A stretch of DNA of 21,178 nt from Amphimedon queenslandica (lineage: Eukaryota; Porifera; Demospongiae; Haplosclerida; Niphatidae). Each line of letters begins with the position of its first letter. Position 1 is the stretch's first letter. Location: contig NW_003546306.1 in the NCBI RefSeq assembly GCF_000090795.2, positions 297,407 to 318,584 on the forward strand. Direction: 5' to 3'. Both the position numbers and the translations under genes were made by a program. A model generated the notes under the pieces. The model ran no database searches. It had not been told where the DNA came from and saw only the letters and a program-made list of their open reading frames with translations. This document shows, piece after piece, positions 10,431 through 18,187 of the stretch.

Positions 10431-10969
10431 TGGTTTGTATATCGTTTAATTTTATCTCATAAATTCTAATCATTTGGGTGAGGTTCAAACACACCCTCTG
10501 TCTTAAATGCCATTTTGCAATGAAGTGCTCAAGCGCACTGTTGCCGTAGTGACAGTTGAATTGCAGCAACTTTATCTCGCTCTGTTGTTCTCTTTTCTGC
10601 CTAACAGCTTTTAACTGTTCAGATTAAGAGATCACCAGTTATATTAACTGCTAACAGGTAAATATTATAAAGTGACTTTAAAAATGAATAAATTCCTTTT
10701 CATTTAGAGTGAGTTTAAGGTTAAAGCTTGACTAAGTTCTCATTGTCAGCTGCTGTAATTTATAATTGAAAATCATTGGTATAGTTGTTATATTATCAAG
10801 ATAAGTAATTACAATGATAAGCATTAGATTTCCGAGTAATTGTGATAGTAATACTTATGATATTCATCCTGCACTTTTGATTTTGTATTATTTACTTACA
10901 ATTTTGTTGTTAAGTGTGTAATTATTTTGGTGTTAGTTGTGAAAAAAGTAGGAAAAGAAATAGTAATTT

Positions 10970-11790
10970 AACTGGGTCAAAAAATAAAATAAGCATGTAA
11001 AAAAGTATGAAGTTAGAAAACAACTTGAAGGCTTTAATAACAAAAATAGGTCAAACGCCAGAGCATACTATATACGGCAATGTAACATGGTCAAAAGCAA
11101 AGCAAGAATTGCATATAACATCTGTAAAAAATATAAGCTTGCATATTCAAAATAGTACAATGCATTAAACTCAAGTTATGTGACAATCATTACAGTATTC
11201 GCAAAAAAAAGTATTCTCAATATCCCCTAATCAACAAAATCTGGACCTACAATAACAAAAATCTTTGAAATGGTATTTTGAAAATAGGGACGCAATATTA
11301 AGTGTAACAAAGGATACGTTTTCGAGATATAAATTCCTGATAACGAAAAGGATAATTTAAAGAAAGCACTTAATAAAAAATAAGCACCTAAATAAAAATT
11401 TTTATGATCGTAACTACGGTCAAATATTATACAGATTATGTTCTAATTACTCGTTATTTGCACCAAATAGTGCAGCAAAGGAATATGACTTTACTAAAAT
11501 TATTGAAGCATTATATTACAGCCCTTAAATAGTTGATGATTTATTGCCATCACGTATGAAAGATGTAGATTTTGAGAACAAATCATATGACAGTAAATGT
11601 AATGCTGCATTAAGTATATTGTTAGAATCAGTTTTGAAAAACAGATCTCACAAAATAGGCGTATTGATATGTGCATCAAATAGCATTAGAAAATTAAAGT
11701 TGAATAGCTTTAGTGATTTTGGTCAGCAATGTCACACAAAGAATAGTGAGCCCTATTTTTATGAAACAATATTTGTATCCCAATGATATC
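10970..11790 (+). pseudogene. Decayed transposon-like reading frame, family uncertain
   Basis: At about 11363-11786 one + frame is open for roughly 140 codons apart from a single TAA at 11526-11528. It contains NFYDRNYGQILYRLCSNYSL, then AAKEYDFTKIIEALYYSP, and after the stop IVDDLLPSRMKDVDFENKSY, ending with HTKNSEPYFYETIF. Upstream, other frames hold lysine/tyrosine-rich pieces such as KSKARIAYNICKKYKLAYSK and ENRDAILSVTKDTFSRYKFL. The style resembles the long repeat-bearing proteins encoded by some invertebrate Helitron-like elements, but this is recollection of a pattern and not an identified homologue. Stops and frame changes indicate that it is inactive. Confidence 0.35.
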
Positions 11791-11881
11791 TGTGATAGCC
11801 AATTAGATATTGCAATTGCAATCCCTGTTGATACAAATGGCATAAAGTGGACTGTAATGTAGCAAGAGCTTTTTTGAAGAG

Positions 11882-12024
11882 TAGGACTAAATTCAAATTT
11901 CTGCAAAATTGTTCAGACTTTTTCTTCTTTCTTTCATCTTCTTCTATGGCCCCTCTAATCTTTTAAACAAGAGAACCGCTCCATTTGGCTTTTACATCAT
12001 TCCTTTGTGCTTGGGTCAAGGACC
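11882..12024 (+). repeat. Direct repeat R1, copy 2
   Basis: Second copy of the block at 10288-10430, beginning about 100 bases after the decayed frame ends. Orientation is the same. Similarity is clear in the first ~45 bases and again around ACATCATTCCTT and GGTCAAGGACC, with weaker sequence between. Confidence 0.65.
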
Positions 12025-12199
12025 ACAATAGTGGATTCAAAAAGAAGCAAGGAGACAACAAAATGAAAGTCAAAATCCAGCTGCAAACACCGCGTGGGTT
12101 TGTGGTTTGACACCATTTTAATTTAAGCGCACGTGATTAGCATGAATATGATTAACCTAACCACAGAATCAAAACAGAATGTAATTTATTAATTTAAAA

Positions 12200-12530
12200 A
12201 AAAAGAATGAAAACAAGTAAATAAAAAAACATTAAAAATTGAAAAGCAGTAGGATTAAAATAAATAAACGAGAGAGTACTTGCAAACTGGTGTGAGAAGA
12301 TATCCTACACCACTGCATGAACCTGCAAAAGACTATGATTATTCCCAAATACTGAGGATGCACCATGAAGGCTTACACAGTTACACTAGTGAGGGCTTTA
12401 TGTTTCATGCAGTGGTGTAGCATGTCTTCTCACACCAGTTTGCAAGTACTCTCTTGTTTCTTTACTTTTTCCCATTTTAATCCTACTGATTTTAAATTTT
12501 AAATGTTTTTTATTTACTTGTGTTTAAAAG
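12200..12530. mobile_element. MITE-like element with long inverted repeats
   Basis: The left arm (about 12205-12318) and right arm (about 12405-12528) are reverse complements around an 86-bp loop. The inner 55 bases, from AACGAGAGAGTACTTGC to CACCACTGCATGAA, differ at only three positions. The outer parts are A/T-rich (AACAAGTAAATAAA against its complement) and more diverged, so the exact ends and any target duplication are unclear. It has no coding capacity. It differs in sequence from the foldback element at 1680-2402. Confidence 0.8.
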
Positions 12531-12628
12531 TTACATACTAACTTTTTGGATCCTTTCGAGTAATTTTATGATAAATAGAGCTCTTGAACTTGGCTTTCCT
12601 TGGCTATAAGGACAAGTTTCACTACCCA

Positions 12629-12660
12629 CCATAAGGTACCGTTTGTTAATTATGGTCACA
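12629..12660 (+). repeat. Dispersed 32-bp repeat, copy 2
   Basis: Second copy of the block at 765-796, three mismatches, same orientation. It lies about 40 bases outside the left arm of the large inverted duplication that starts near 12703. Confidence 0.6.
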
Positions 12661-12702
12661 TTTCGCCAATTTGTAGTCCCTTCAAAATTTTCCTTTATAG
12701 GG

Positions 12703-13146
12703 TAAGTTACATCATACATATACATGTACATAGCCTGTGTGTTTACACTGCTTGCTGTAAATGATGTTTCTTTCTTACTTGGCTTTAAGGTCTTTTCAAC
12801 TGTAAATGATTTAATGATTCTGCAACAAGGTGTAAAGTAATACTTTTATAGCATGGTAAATGTCTAAGGCTATTGTCTGATATCATTTGTGGTGACTAAA
12901 TGAATTTCTAATAAATTATCATCAGTGTAACATTGTTTTGTTGTAGCTCTTTGATCAGTGGTGCTTTCACACTGGATGAGGCGCCACTTTCCACCTGTAC
13001 AGGTTTCATATTGTCATAGTCTTAGCAATTGAATTCATAGTAAGATAGAATATTGTGAGACTCCATAGTTTTTTATTATTGTGTTATACATCATTTAGAT
13101 GATTAATATAGATTATCTGATTATGGCCCAGTACGTATTTTCTTTA
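12703..13146 (+). repeat. Inverted duplication, copy 1 (left arm)
   Basis: This segment is the reverse complement of about 14610-15083. Matching runs include ATATACATGTACA, AGCCTGTGTGTTTACA, GTCTAAGGCTATTGTCTGAT, TTTGATCAGTGGTGCTTTCA and TTTTTTATTATTGTGTTATA. Homology begins abruptly near 12703 and fades near 13146. The two arms enclose about 1.46 kb that contains the proline-rich gene. It holds the exon-like block 12947-13002. Confidence 0.85.
12947..13002 (+). other. Exon-like block E1, copy 1 (56 nt)
   Basis: It is preceded by a polypyrimidine-like tract and AG (TTTTGTTGTAG) and followed by GT (GTTTCA, a weak donor). Only one frame is open, giving SLISGAFTLDEAPLSTCT plus one base at each end (1+54+1). 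The same 56-nt block with identical boundaries occurs at 14784-14839 and 15741-15796 on the - strand. Its protein family is not recognised. The neighbouring second block seen in copy 3 has decayed here and lacks an acceptor AG. Confidence 0.5.
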
Positions 13147-13245
13147 TTAATTAATATAATTAAGTATGTATATCACATGTATTTTTGTATTGTAGGAAGA
13201 TTGAAGCTCAAGTATTGAATTGTTTCGCGTTGTTGAACAAACACT

Positions 13246-13375
13246 ACTTTTAAGCATTGCTTTAATTTCTGTCTTGGCTTTACACTTAAAGATATTTAAT
13301 TTTTATTATAAGTTTTTAATGGAAGCAACTTTTAAGCATTGCTTTAATTTCTGTCTTGGCTTTACGCTTAAAGAT
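13246..13375 (+). repeat. Short direct repeat, 82-bp period, two copies
   Basis: ACTTTTAAGCATTGCTTTAATTTCTGTC and the following GGCTTTACxCTTAAAGAT occur at 13246-13293 and again at 13328-13375, with one mismatch. This indicates a recent small tandem duplication. A 67-codon frame running through both copies is a by-product. Confidence 0.85.
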
Positions 13376-13591
13376 AATTATGAATCATTATTGAATATTA
13401 CTAAGATCTATTTCCTGTTCTAAAACTATGTAAGTTTACATTCAGCTTCAGTTGCCATTTCTCCACTCACACTCACAGCACCGCTTAACTTTTCCCGCAG
13501 TCTTGCAACCTTTGTTCCAAAAAAGCATCAAGTCAGTTCATTTACAAAATTACATAAGCTATCATTATATTTTCATATTGTTCGGTAGTAT

Positions 13592-14255
13592 ATGGATTAT
13601 GAGTATCATGGCGGACAACCATTAGCTGGAGGGCCTCCACCACCATCTCCAGGAGGCCGCCACAACGAGCTCTACCACTAGTGGATGGAGGTCCTCCACC
13701 TCCAGTAGATGGAGATGGAGGGCCTCCACCACCACCTCCCGGAGGCCCACTACCACCACCAGCTCTACCAGAAGCTGGAGGTCGGCCACCTCCAGTAGCT
13801 GGAGATGGAGGGCCTCCACCACCACTTCCAGCAGGCCTGCTACCACCACTAGCTCTACCAGCAGCTGGAGGTCTACCACCTCCAGTGGCTGGAGATGGAG
13901 GGCCTCCACCGCCACCTCCAGCACTCCCAAGAGCTGGAGGCCTGCCACCTCCAGTAGACGGAGGCCCACTGGTGCTCCCTTCTGAAGTGGCACCCGTGCT
14001 CCCTTGTAGGGAAGCCCCTCCTGCCCCAGGACTGCCTTTGCTGCAACAGCAAAGGCAGCACATAATTGCCCAGCTCACAGCTGTGAATAGACAAACAGTA
14101 AGTCTTTACTATGATGTACTTAATATTATATTTATATTCCGTAATAGTATGCCAATTTACCAAGGAGAGCTGGCAGGGGTGGAGGTAGAAGCCGTAGGCC
14201 GAGGTCCCGAGGGGCCTCTGACAAGAACTATCACTTATTTACTACGTGTACTTAA
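13592..14255 (+). CDS. Gly/Pro-rich repeat protein, two exons, with a 1-bp frame break in exon 1
   Basis: Exon 1 runs from ATG 13592 (MDYEYHGGQPLAGG) to 14097. Exon 2 runs from 14148 to TAA 14253-14255. The body is a 90-nt (30-residue) Gly/Pro-rich repeat of the type GGPPPP..LP...GG. It is followed by a Gln-rich helical stretch (LPLLQQQRQHIIAQLTAVNR) and a basic RG-rich tail read from exon 2 (NLPRRAGRGGGRSRRPRSRG). The intron is phase 0 with ACA|GTAAGT at the donor. A polyA signal follows 29 bases after the stop. As given, the ATG frame ends at TAG 13679-13681. Repeat copy 1 is 89 nt long where the next two are 90, so one base is missing and the frame returns in copy 2. About 204 residues if undamaged. 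ATG 13592 could also lie just inside an exon whose acceptor AG is 13587-13588. Function unknown; polyproline and RG tracts suggest protein or RNA binding, which is inference. Confidence 0.6.
13628..13960 (+). repeat. 90-bp coding tandem repeat, about 3.7 copies
   Basis: Units beginning GGAGGGCCTCCACC start at 13628, 13717, 13807 and 13897. Spacings are 89, 90 and 90 bases, and the last copy is shorter. Three of the spacings would be multiples of three if copy 1 had not lost one base. The repeat encodes alternating GG and polyproline runs with a leucine/alanine-rich middle. Confidence 0.9.
14098..14147 (+). other. 50-bp spliceosomal intron
   Basis: Donor GTAAGT directly follows ACA. The intron is AT-rich and ends CCGTAATAG. 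Joining in phase 0 gives a frame that stays open with a basic RG-rich sequence until TAA 14253-14255. Reading through instead gives a different, less plausible tail. Very short introns help to narrow the type of organism. Confidence 0.75.
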
Positions 14256-14283
14256 AAAACTTGTCATTATAATACTAAATGTT

Positions 14284-14289
14284 AATAAA
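14284..14289 (+). promoter_or_regulatory. Polyadenylation signal AATAAA
   Basis: AATAAA lies 29 bases after the stop codon of the proline-rich gene, a normal position for the cleavage signal of a compact eukaryotic gene. In AT-rich DNA the hexamer is common, so it supports the gene only moderately. Confidence 0.45.
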
Positions 14290-14783
14290 AAAATGAAACT
14301 GTCAATTAAAAATACATCAGCGTAAAGCCAGGATGAAAATACATTAGCAATGCCAAGTGTTTGACAAGACATTAATACTTATTCCCTTTAGTTTCTTTCA
14401 ATATTTCTAAAGGAAAATTCACATTATCATAATGCATGATTTAAAAAATTAAATCTTACCTAATAGTCATTAGTATGGACAAACTGAATACGTACACAAA
14501 CATGCACAGTGCCGTCGTCATTTATAATCTACAAAAGTATATATGAAATTTAGAAGTCCAACATTAAATTTTTCATACTAACAATAAATCCAAGGATATT
14601 AAAGTAAATGAAGAAAATAAGAAAATATGTACCGTGGCCATAGTTAATCAGATAATCAATATTAATCATCAAAAAGAATTATAACCTTGGAGCATGATCT
14701 ATAACACAATAATAAAAAACCATGAAATCTCAATATTCTATCATACTATGTATTCAGTTGCTAAGACTATAACAATATGAAAC

Positions 14784-14839
14784 CTGTGCAGCTGGAAACT
14801 GGCACCTCATCCAGTCTGAAAGCACCACTGATCAAAGGG
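14784..14839 (-). other. Exon-like block E1, copy 2 (56 nt)
   Basis: On the - strand it is preceded by TTTTTTTGTAG and followed by GTTTCATA. The single open frame reads PLISGAFRLDEVPVSSCT. Six of 56 bases differ from copy 1, and the frame is kept in both. Boundaries and length are identical in all three copies. Product family unknown. Confidence 0.5.
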
Positions 14840-15133
14840 CTACAAAAAAACATGTTACACCGAAGTTTATTTATTAGAAATTAATTAAGTTACCACAAAC
14901 GAAATCAGACAATAGCCTTTAGACATATACCATGCTATGAAAGTATTGCATTACACATTATTGCAGAATCATTAAATCAATTGCAGTTGAAAATACCTTA
15001 AAGCAAAGTAAGAAATAAACATCCTCAACAGCAAGCAATGTAAACACACAGGCTTTGTACATGTATATGCATGATGTAACTTATGTTTGTCACAAACATA
15101 CATACAAACCACTATAAAGATACATCTGCTTAC

Positions 15134-15220
15134 AAAGAGGAATAACCCTTCACCTTTTAAATCTCTTACTAAGTCTGGCCTTATTCTACCCACATTGAAG
15201 TCCTTGTGTAAAATATGTAC
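15134..15220 (-). other. Possible exon (87 nt), copy 2
   Basis: On the - strand, TTTACACAG precedes and GTAAGC follows. The only open frame between them reads VHILHKDFNVGRIRPDLVRD and then LKGEGLFLF (29 codons). A related but more diverged piece, starting HKDYNVVLKSEVDVIYNK, lies in copy 3 near 16030-16088 behind CGTACAG. The ending phase does not fit E1 directly, so another exon would have to lie between, or one of the boundaries is wrong. Confidence 0.35.
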
Positions 15221-15591
15221 CTGTGTAAATTATGAATTTGAAATTATACAACATGTACTAACAAATTGACAGTAGCATACATGCATTTATCAACAATTAA
15301 TATACATAAAAGACATGTATAGCTCCACAATGCATATTAAGCTATGATTGACTCATACAAGTATATGTACATACACTGTACATGTAATTTAGACATACAC
15401 CGTTCAATTTGCTGAAGTTTTGCTAAGTTTCTTTTACGAGACCTGCATTATGCAAATACACATTAATAGACCACATGAATACATTCCAATGTGCAGACAA
15501 TTATTTTTGTATTGTTAATGAGAACATGCATGCACACAACAAAAGATGCATTGGCAAGCATTCATTTATATTGAGTAAAGAAAGTACTTAC

Positions 15592-15654
15592 TGTGGCCAT
15601 AATTAATGATATAATCATCAAACAAATAGGATGTATGTAACCTAGAATCATAGC
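15592..15654 (-). other. Exon-like block E2, copy 3 (63 nt)
   Basis: On the - strand, TTTTGGTATAG precedes and GTAAGTAC, a strong donor, follows. The frame reads GYDSRLHTSYLFDDYIINYG and then H, structured as 2+60+1 bases. E1 ends with one base and E2 begins with two, so they join in frame (G+GC). In copies 1 and 2 the matching stretch is recognisable (TATGGCC near its end) but frame-broken. Confidence 0.45.
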
Positions 15655-15740
15655 CTATACCAAAATACATAGGACATCTCACAATAATCTCCATCGTACT
15701 ACATATTCCATTGCTAAGACTATATGCAGTAATATAAAAC

Positions 15741-15796
15741 CTATACATATGTAAACTGGCACCTCCTACCTTGTGATACAACTACTAATCAAGGAG
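15741..15796 (-). pseudogene. Exon-like block E1, copy 3, with internal stop
   Basis: Same 56-nt length and boundaries as the other two (GTTTCGTTGCAG before, GTTTTATA after). The frame used in copies 1 and 2 contains TAG here, so this copy could not encode the segment even though its best partner, E2, is intact beside it. Confidence 0.55.
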
Positions 15797-16350
15797 CTGC
15801 AACGAAACATTAAGTTACATTTAATAAATAAATTAATTTAGTTACCATCTAAATACAGATTTGCCTTTCATTATATTGCACATTCCAATATCAAGCAAAA
15901 GTGTTGCTGAATCAGCAAATCATTTCCAGCTGTAATTACCTGTAAAGCATAGTAATAGAAACATATCAAAGGTAAGCAATGTAAACTCACAGGCTAATAA
16001 TAACAATAGCACAAACAGTAATGGTGAACAAACTTTATTATAAATCACATCAACCTCACTCTTTAACACCACGTTGTAGTCTTTGTGCCTGTACGAAGTA
16101 TGAATGTGACATAATAACTAATAATGATAATGGTAGCATCTACAATATTTCTGATTGGATCATACATGCATGTGCATGCATGTATTTTAGACATAATATT
16201 GCTTACTAATGCTATCCTCAGTTAAGATACTTTCTTGACCTGCTTAATATTTAAAATAACATTGTGTACATGAAGAATTTCCAATGTGCAACAATATTTT
16301 TTTGTTAATGAGAACATGCACATGTTACAACAATCATCAATAAAAGATGC

Positions 16351-16468
16351 GCAACATCAGCTGCCAAGCATTTAATGTGCACACAGCATTGATGGCAGCA
16401 TCATTCAAATAAGCAATGTCAGCCGGCAAGCATTAACATAATAATGCACACAGCATTGATGGCAGCAT
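16351..16468 (+). repeat. Short tandem duplication, about 62-bp period
   Basis: GC(A)A..(G)TCAGC(T/C)(G)GCAAGCATTxA..TGCACACAGCATTGATGGCAGCAT occurs twice (16351-16402 and 16413-16468). The second half, CACACAGCATTGATGGCAGCAT, is identical in both copies. Confidence 0.8.
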
Positions 16469-16469
16469 T

Positions 16470-17013
16470 AACATGCATGTTGATCATTATTATATGTACA
16501 GAATCACTGCTTGAATAATACTACATGTATAATAACAAATTTTAATGTTACTCAAAAATTTTATTTGTCAGGACTTCAAAACTTTTCAGCAGAGCCCAGA
16601 TCCATAAGCACCTGTTATTTGTAATAAACATGTAGTACAAGCCACAAACAAGATCCAGATTTGATAATGACAGCTTCCTCCCTTCCTAACCCTCTGTCTT
16701 ACATAAATGATAGTCACACCAATTTGAATCAACGCAAAACTCTAATGATCACCAAACCTCTTTCACACCCTCTCCCTGTCAATTATAGCAACAAGTAATC
16801 AATATTCACTGTTATACATTGATTAATCTCACATCCTTAAAGCAGTTTGATCCCTTGATACTGAGCAATACTGGGTGGATATGTACCAATGGTTTTCACA
16901 CTCACACATCATTCACATTGCACAAGCTGTGAAATATACGTCACATTAATCAACCAATGTTTTTATGATGGACCTCCCATACACCAAACCCACTTTCCAT
17001 CAACAATCAATGC
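16470..17013. other. 3' flank of the rolling-circle transposon, no gene
   Basis: It should contain the Helitron 3' end, since the coding part stops at 17014 on the - strand. I could not find a convincing short hairpin next to a CTRR-type terminus. No coding frame is visible. The boundary of the element therefore remains open. Confidence 0.5.
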
Positions 17014-17640
17014 TTAAGAAATTTTAATAGACTTAACTGCTTGGAAATCATTAGTACCAACATGCTTCAAATACAAAGCAGGTGTATTAGTATCACAAGG
17101 AATGCCATATAAAGTTTGGGTTCCATATCTAGCCCAGCCAACAAAAGTAGGAGTTAGTGAATATGAATATATGGTTGTACCTAATATTTCAGTTAGCATA
17201 ATAATCTCTGTGTCAGTGGCCCACACATAATTTCTATACATTTTGGACTTATTTATGTAATCATATATGTTTGAATATCTGGTTGAACTTAATGTACTAT
17301 TAAACAATTCTTCTTCAAAGTTTGGCATATTACTAACAATTGCTTTACGTAATTCGCAATGCTGAGAAATTGACCCAGTAATGAGATATGAAAGGGCATA
17401 AAATAAACAGTTCCCATCACCAGGGACATCAAGAGCACTATTAGGAACTCTTTCATCTGACAATGGTGTTGTTGGACTACCAGGTAAAATTCTAACAGAT
17501 GTGACAAATTTCAGATTTAACATCTCACACCACCTTCTTTGAAATTCTTCATTACTAGGGTAATAAACATAATCCTATTGTCTCCTTCTCACAACATCTG
17601 GGTTGGGAGGCTCTTAATAAGTAAAGATGACATCATCATC
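17014..17640 (-). pseudogene. OTU-domain cysteine-protease-like region of the rolling-circle element
   Basis: The intact - strand frame 17014-17523 gives 169 residues, ending in a normal stop. It holds the OTU signature DVPGDGNCLFYALSYLITG with Cys39 as nucleophile, and a YVWATDTEIIMLTEILG block with a following VGWARYGTQ. The C-terminal motif reads YLKHVGTNDFQAV. In OTU proteases the catalytic His is normally followed by an aromatic residue (HY/HF). Here Asp159-Phe160 stands at that place, a GAT for CAT change, so the dyad is probably broken. His154 is an alternative. Upstream in the same frame, to about 17640, lies EPPNPDVVRRRQ, a stop, then DYVYYPSNEEFQRRWCEM, interrupted by TAA and TAG. 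The role of OTU domains in such elements is not established. Confidence 0.85.
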
Positions 17641-18130
17641 TCTTTTTGGATTACTTGTCTTTAATTTAATGCTTCAGAGTTTGATAGATGCAATCAGACT
17701 ACTACTACAATGGTCATTTTTACAACACACTTGGTTTTATCATCTTTTGGTTTACATTTAATGTTTGAGTTTTATAGATAGAATGAGACTACTACAACTA
17801 TCATCATCTTGGACATTAAATTTGGTTATTAGGTCTTTTAAATTAATTAAAACAATTAATTTATCATCTTTCTTTGAGCGAGGCAATACCAAAGCAGTAT
17901 TGTCAGTACTACTGTCAACATCAACTTTTCTGTTTTGGGGCAAGGCTTATTTAAAGCATTATTGTCACAGATTTTACTCTTTTTGGGGCGATTAGACTTT
18001 TGTAAATCAGTACTCTTACGTTTATTGCTACTAACGGTACTGTTACTAGTACTTTGTACATGACTTAAAGACACCTTGGCATTCTTAGTACAAGGTTCAC
18101 CATCATCAATTATACAAGTCACTTGAATCT
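17530..18130 (-). pseudogene. Charged linker between helicase and OTU domains
   Basis: Low-complexity Lys/Ser/Asp-rich sequence in two overlapping frames. The first, 17856-18122, includes SSNKRKSTDLQKSNRPKKSK. After a frameshift near 17930 the second includes VDVDSSTDNTALVLPRSKKD and NVQDDDSCSSLILSIKL, ending at 17758. It has the look of a disordered nuclear-localisation-like linker joining the helicase to the OTU domain. It has no domain of its own. Confidence 0.55.
17632..17815 (-). repeat. Direct duplication of about 90 bp within the linker
   Basis: The block with TTTAATG(C/T)TT(C/G)AG..TTGATAGATGCAATCAGACTACTAC at about 17665-17705 recurs at about 17757-17798, offset 90-92 bp, with several mismatches. 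Flanking TCATC and CTTTTGG words recur as well. The - strand protein would carry a repeated DD..SS.I.SIKL segment. Confidence 0.6.
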
Positions 18131-18187
18131 TTCTCTTCTTTCCTTTACTTTTCTTGATTTGAGATAAGTCTTTTCAAAATTTACTTC

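Larger units (their letters stand above)
14610..15570 (-). repeat. Duplicated unit, copy 2 (right arm of inverted duplication plus tandem partner)
   Basis: The part 14610-15083 is the reverse complement of 12703-13146. The whole unit recurs in the same orientation at about 15585-16390. Shared landmarks are the GGCCATA end at 14636, the 56-nt block, AGCAAGCAATGTAAAC..CACAGGCT near 15030-15055, and CCAATGTGCA.ACAAT..TTGTTAATGAGAACATGCA at about 15487-15528. It therefore belongs to a three-copy local family, with one copy inverted and two in tandem. Confidence 0.85.
15585..16390 (-). repeat. Duplicated unit, copy 3 (tandem with copy 2)
   Basis: Same orientation as 14610-15570, offset about 0.9-1.0 kb, more diverged and about 150 bases shorter. 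It keeps the E1-type block (15741-15796), the second exon-like block (15592-15654), the GCAATGTAAACTCACAGGCT word and the AATGAGAACATGCA word near 16308. Confidence 0.8.

Noticed and set aside
10288..12024. An LTR retrotransposon flanked by the 140-bp direct repeats
   Set aside because: The repeats are too short and diverged. No TG..CA ends, primer site, polypurine tract, reverse transcriptase or integrase is visible between them.
13542..14078. A 178-codon - strand frame opposite the proline-rich gene
   Set aside because: It is the mirror of a GGA/CCT-rich repeat, which leaves both strands open. The + strand has the splice donor, the phase-matched second exon and the polyA signal, and the - strand has none.
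14460..14535. Possible - strand exon reading IINDDGTVHVCVRIQF, between TTTTGTAG and GTAAGAT
   Set aside because: The frame ends in TAG exactly before the donor, and its phase does not follow from E2. I could not see a partner in the other copies.
16351..16468. A CRISPR-like array
   Set aside because: There are only two units, the whole unit is repeated without unique spacers, and the setting is eukaryotic.
17560..17640. A variant genetic code with reassigned TAA/TAG in the OTU region
   Set aside because: The stops replace positions where family members have Glu and Arg, not one amino acid. Frameshifts in the same element also point to decay.
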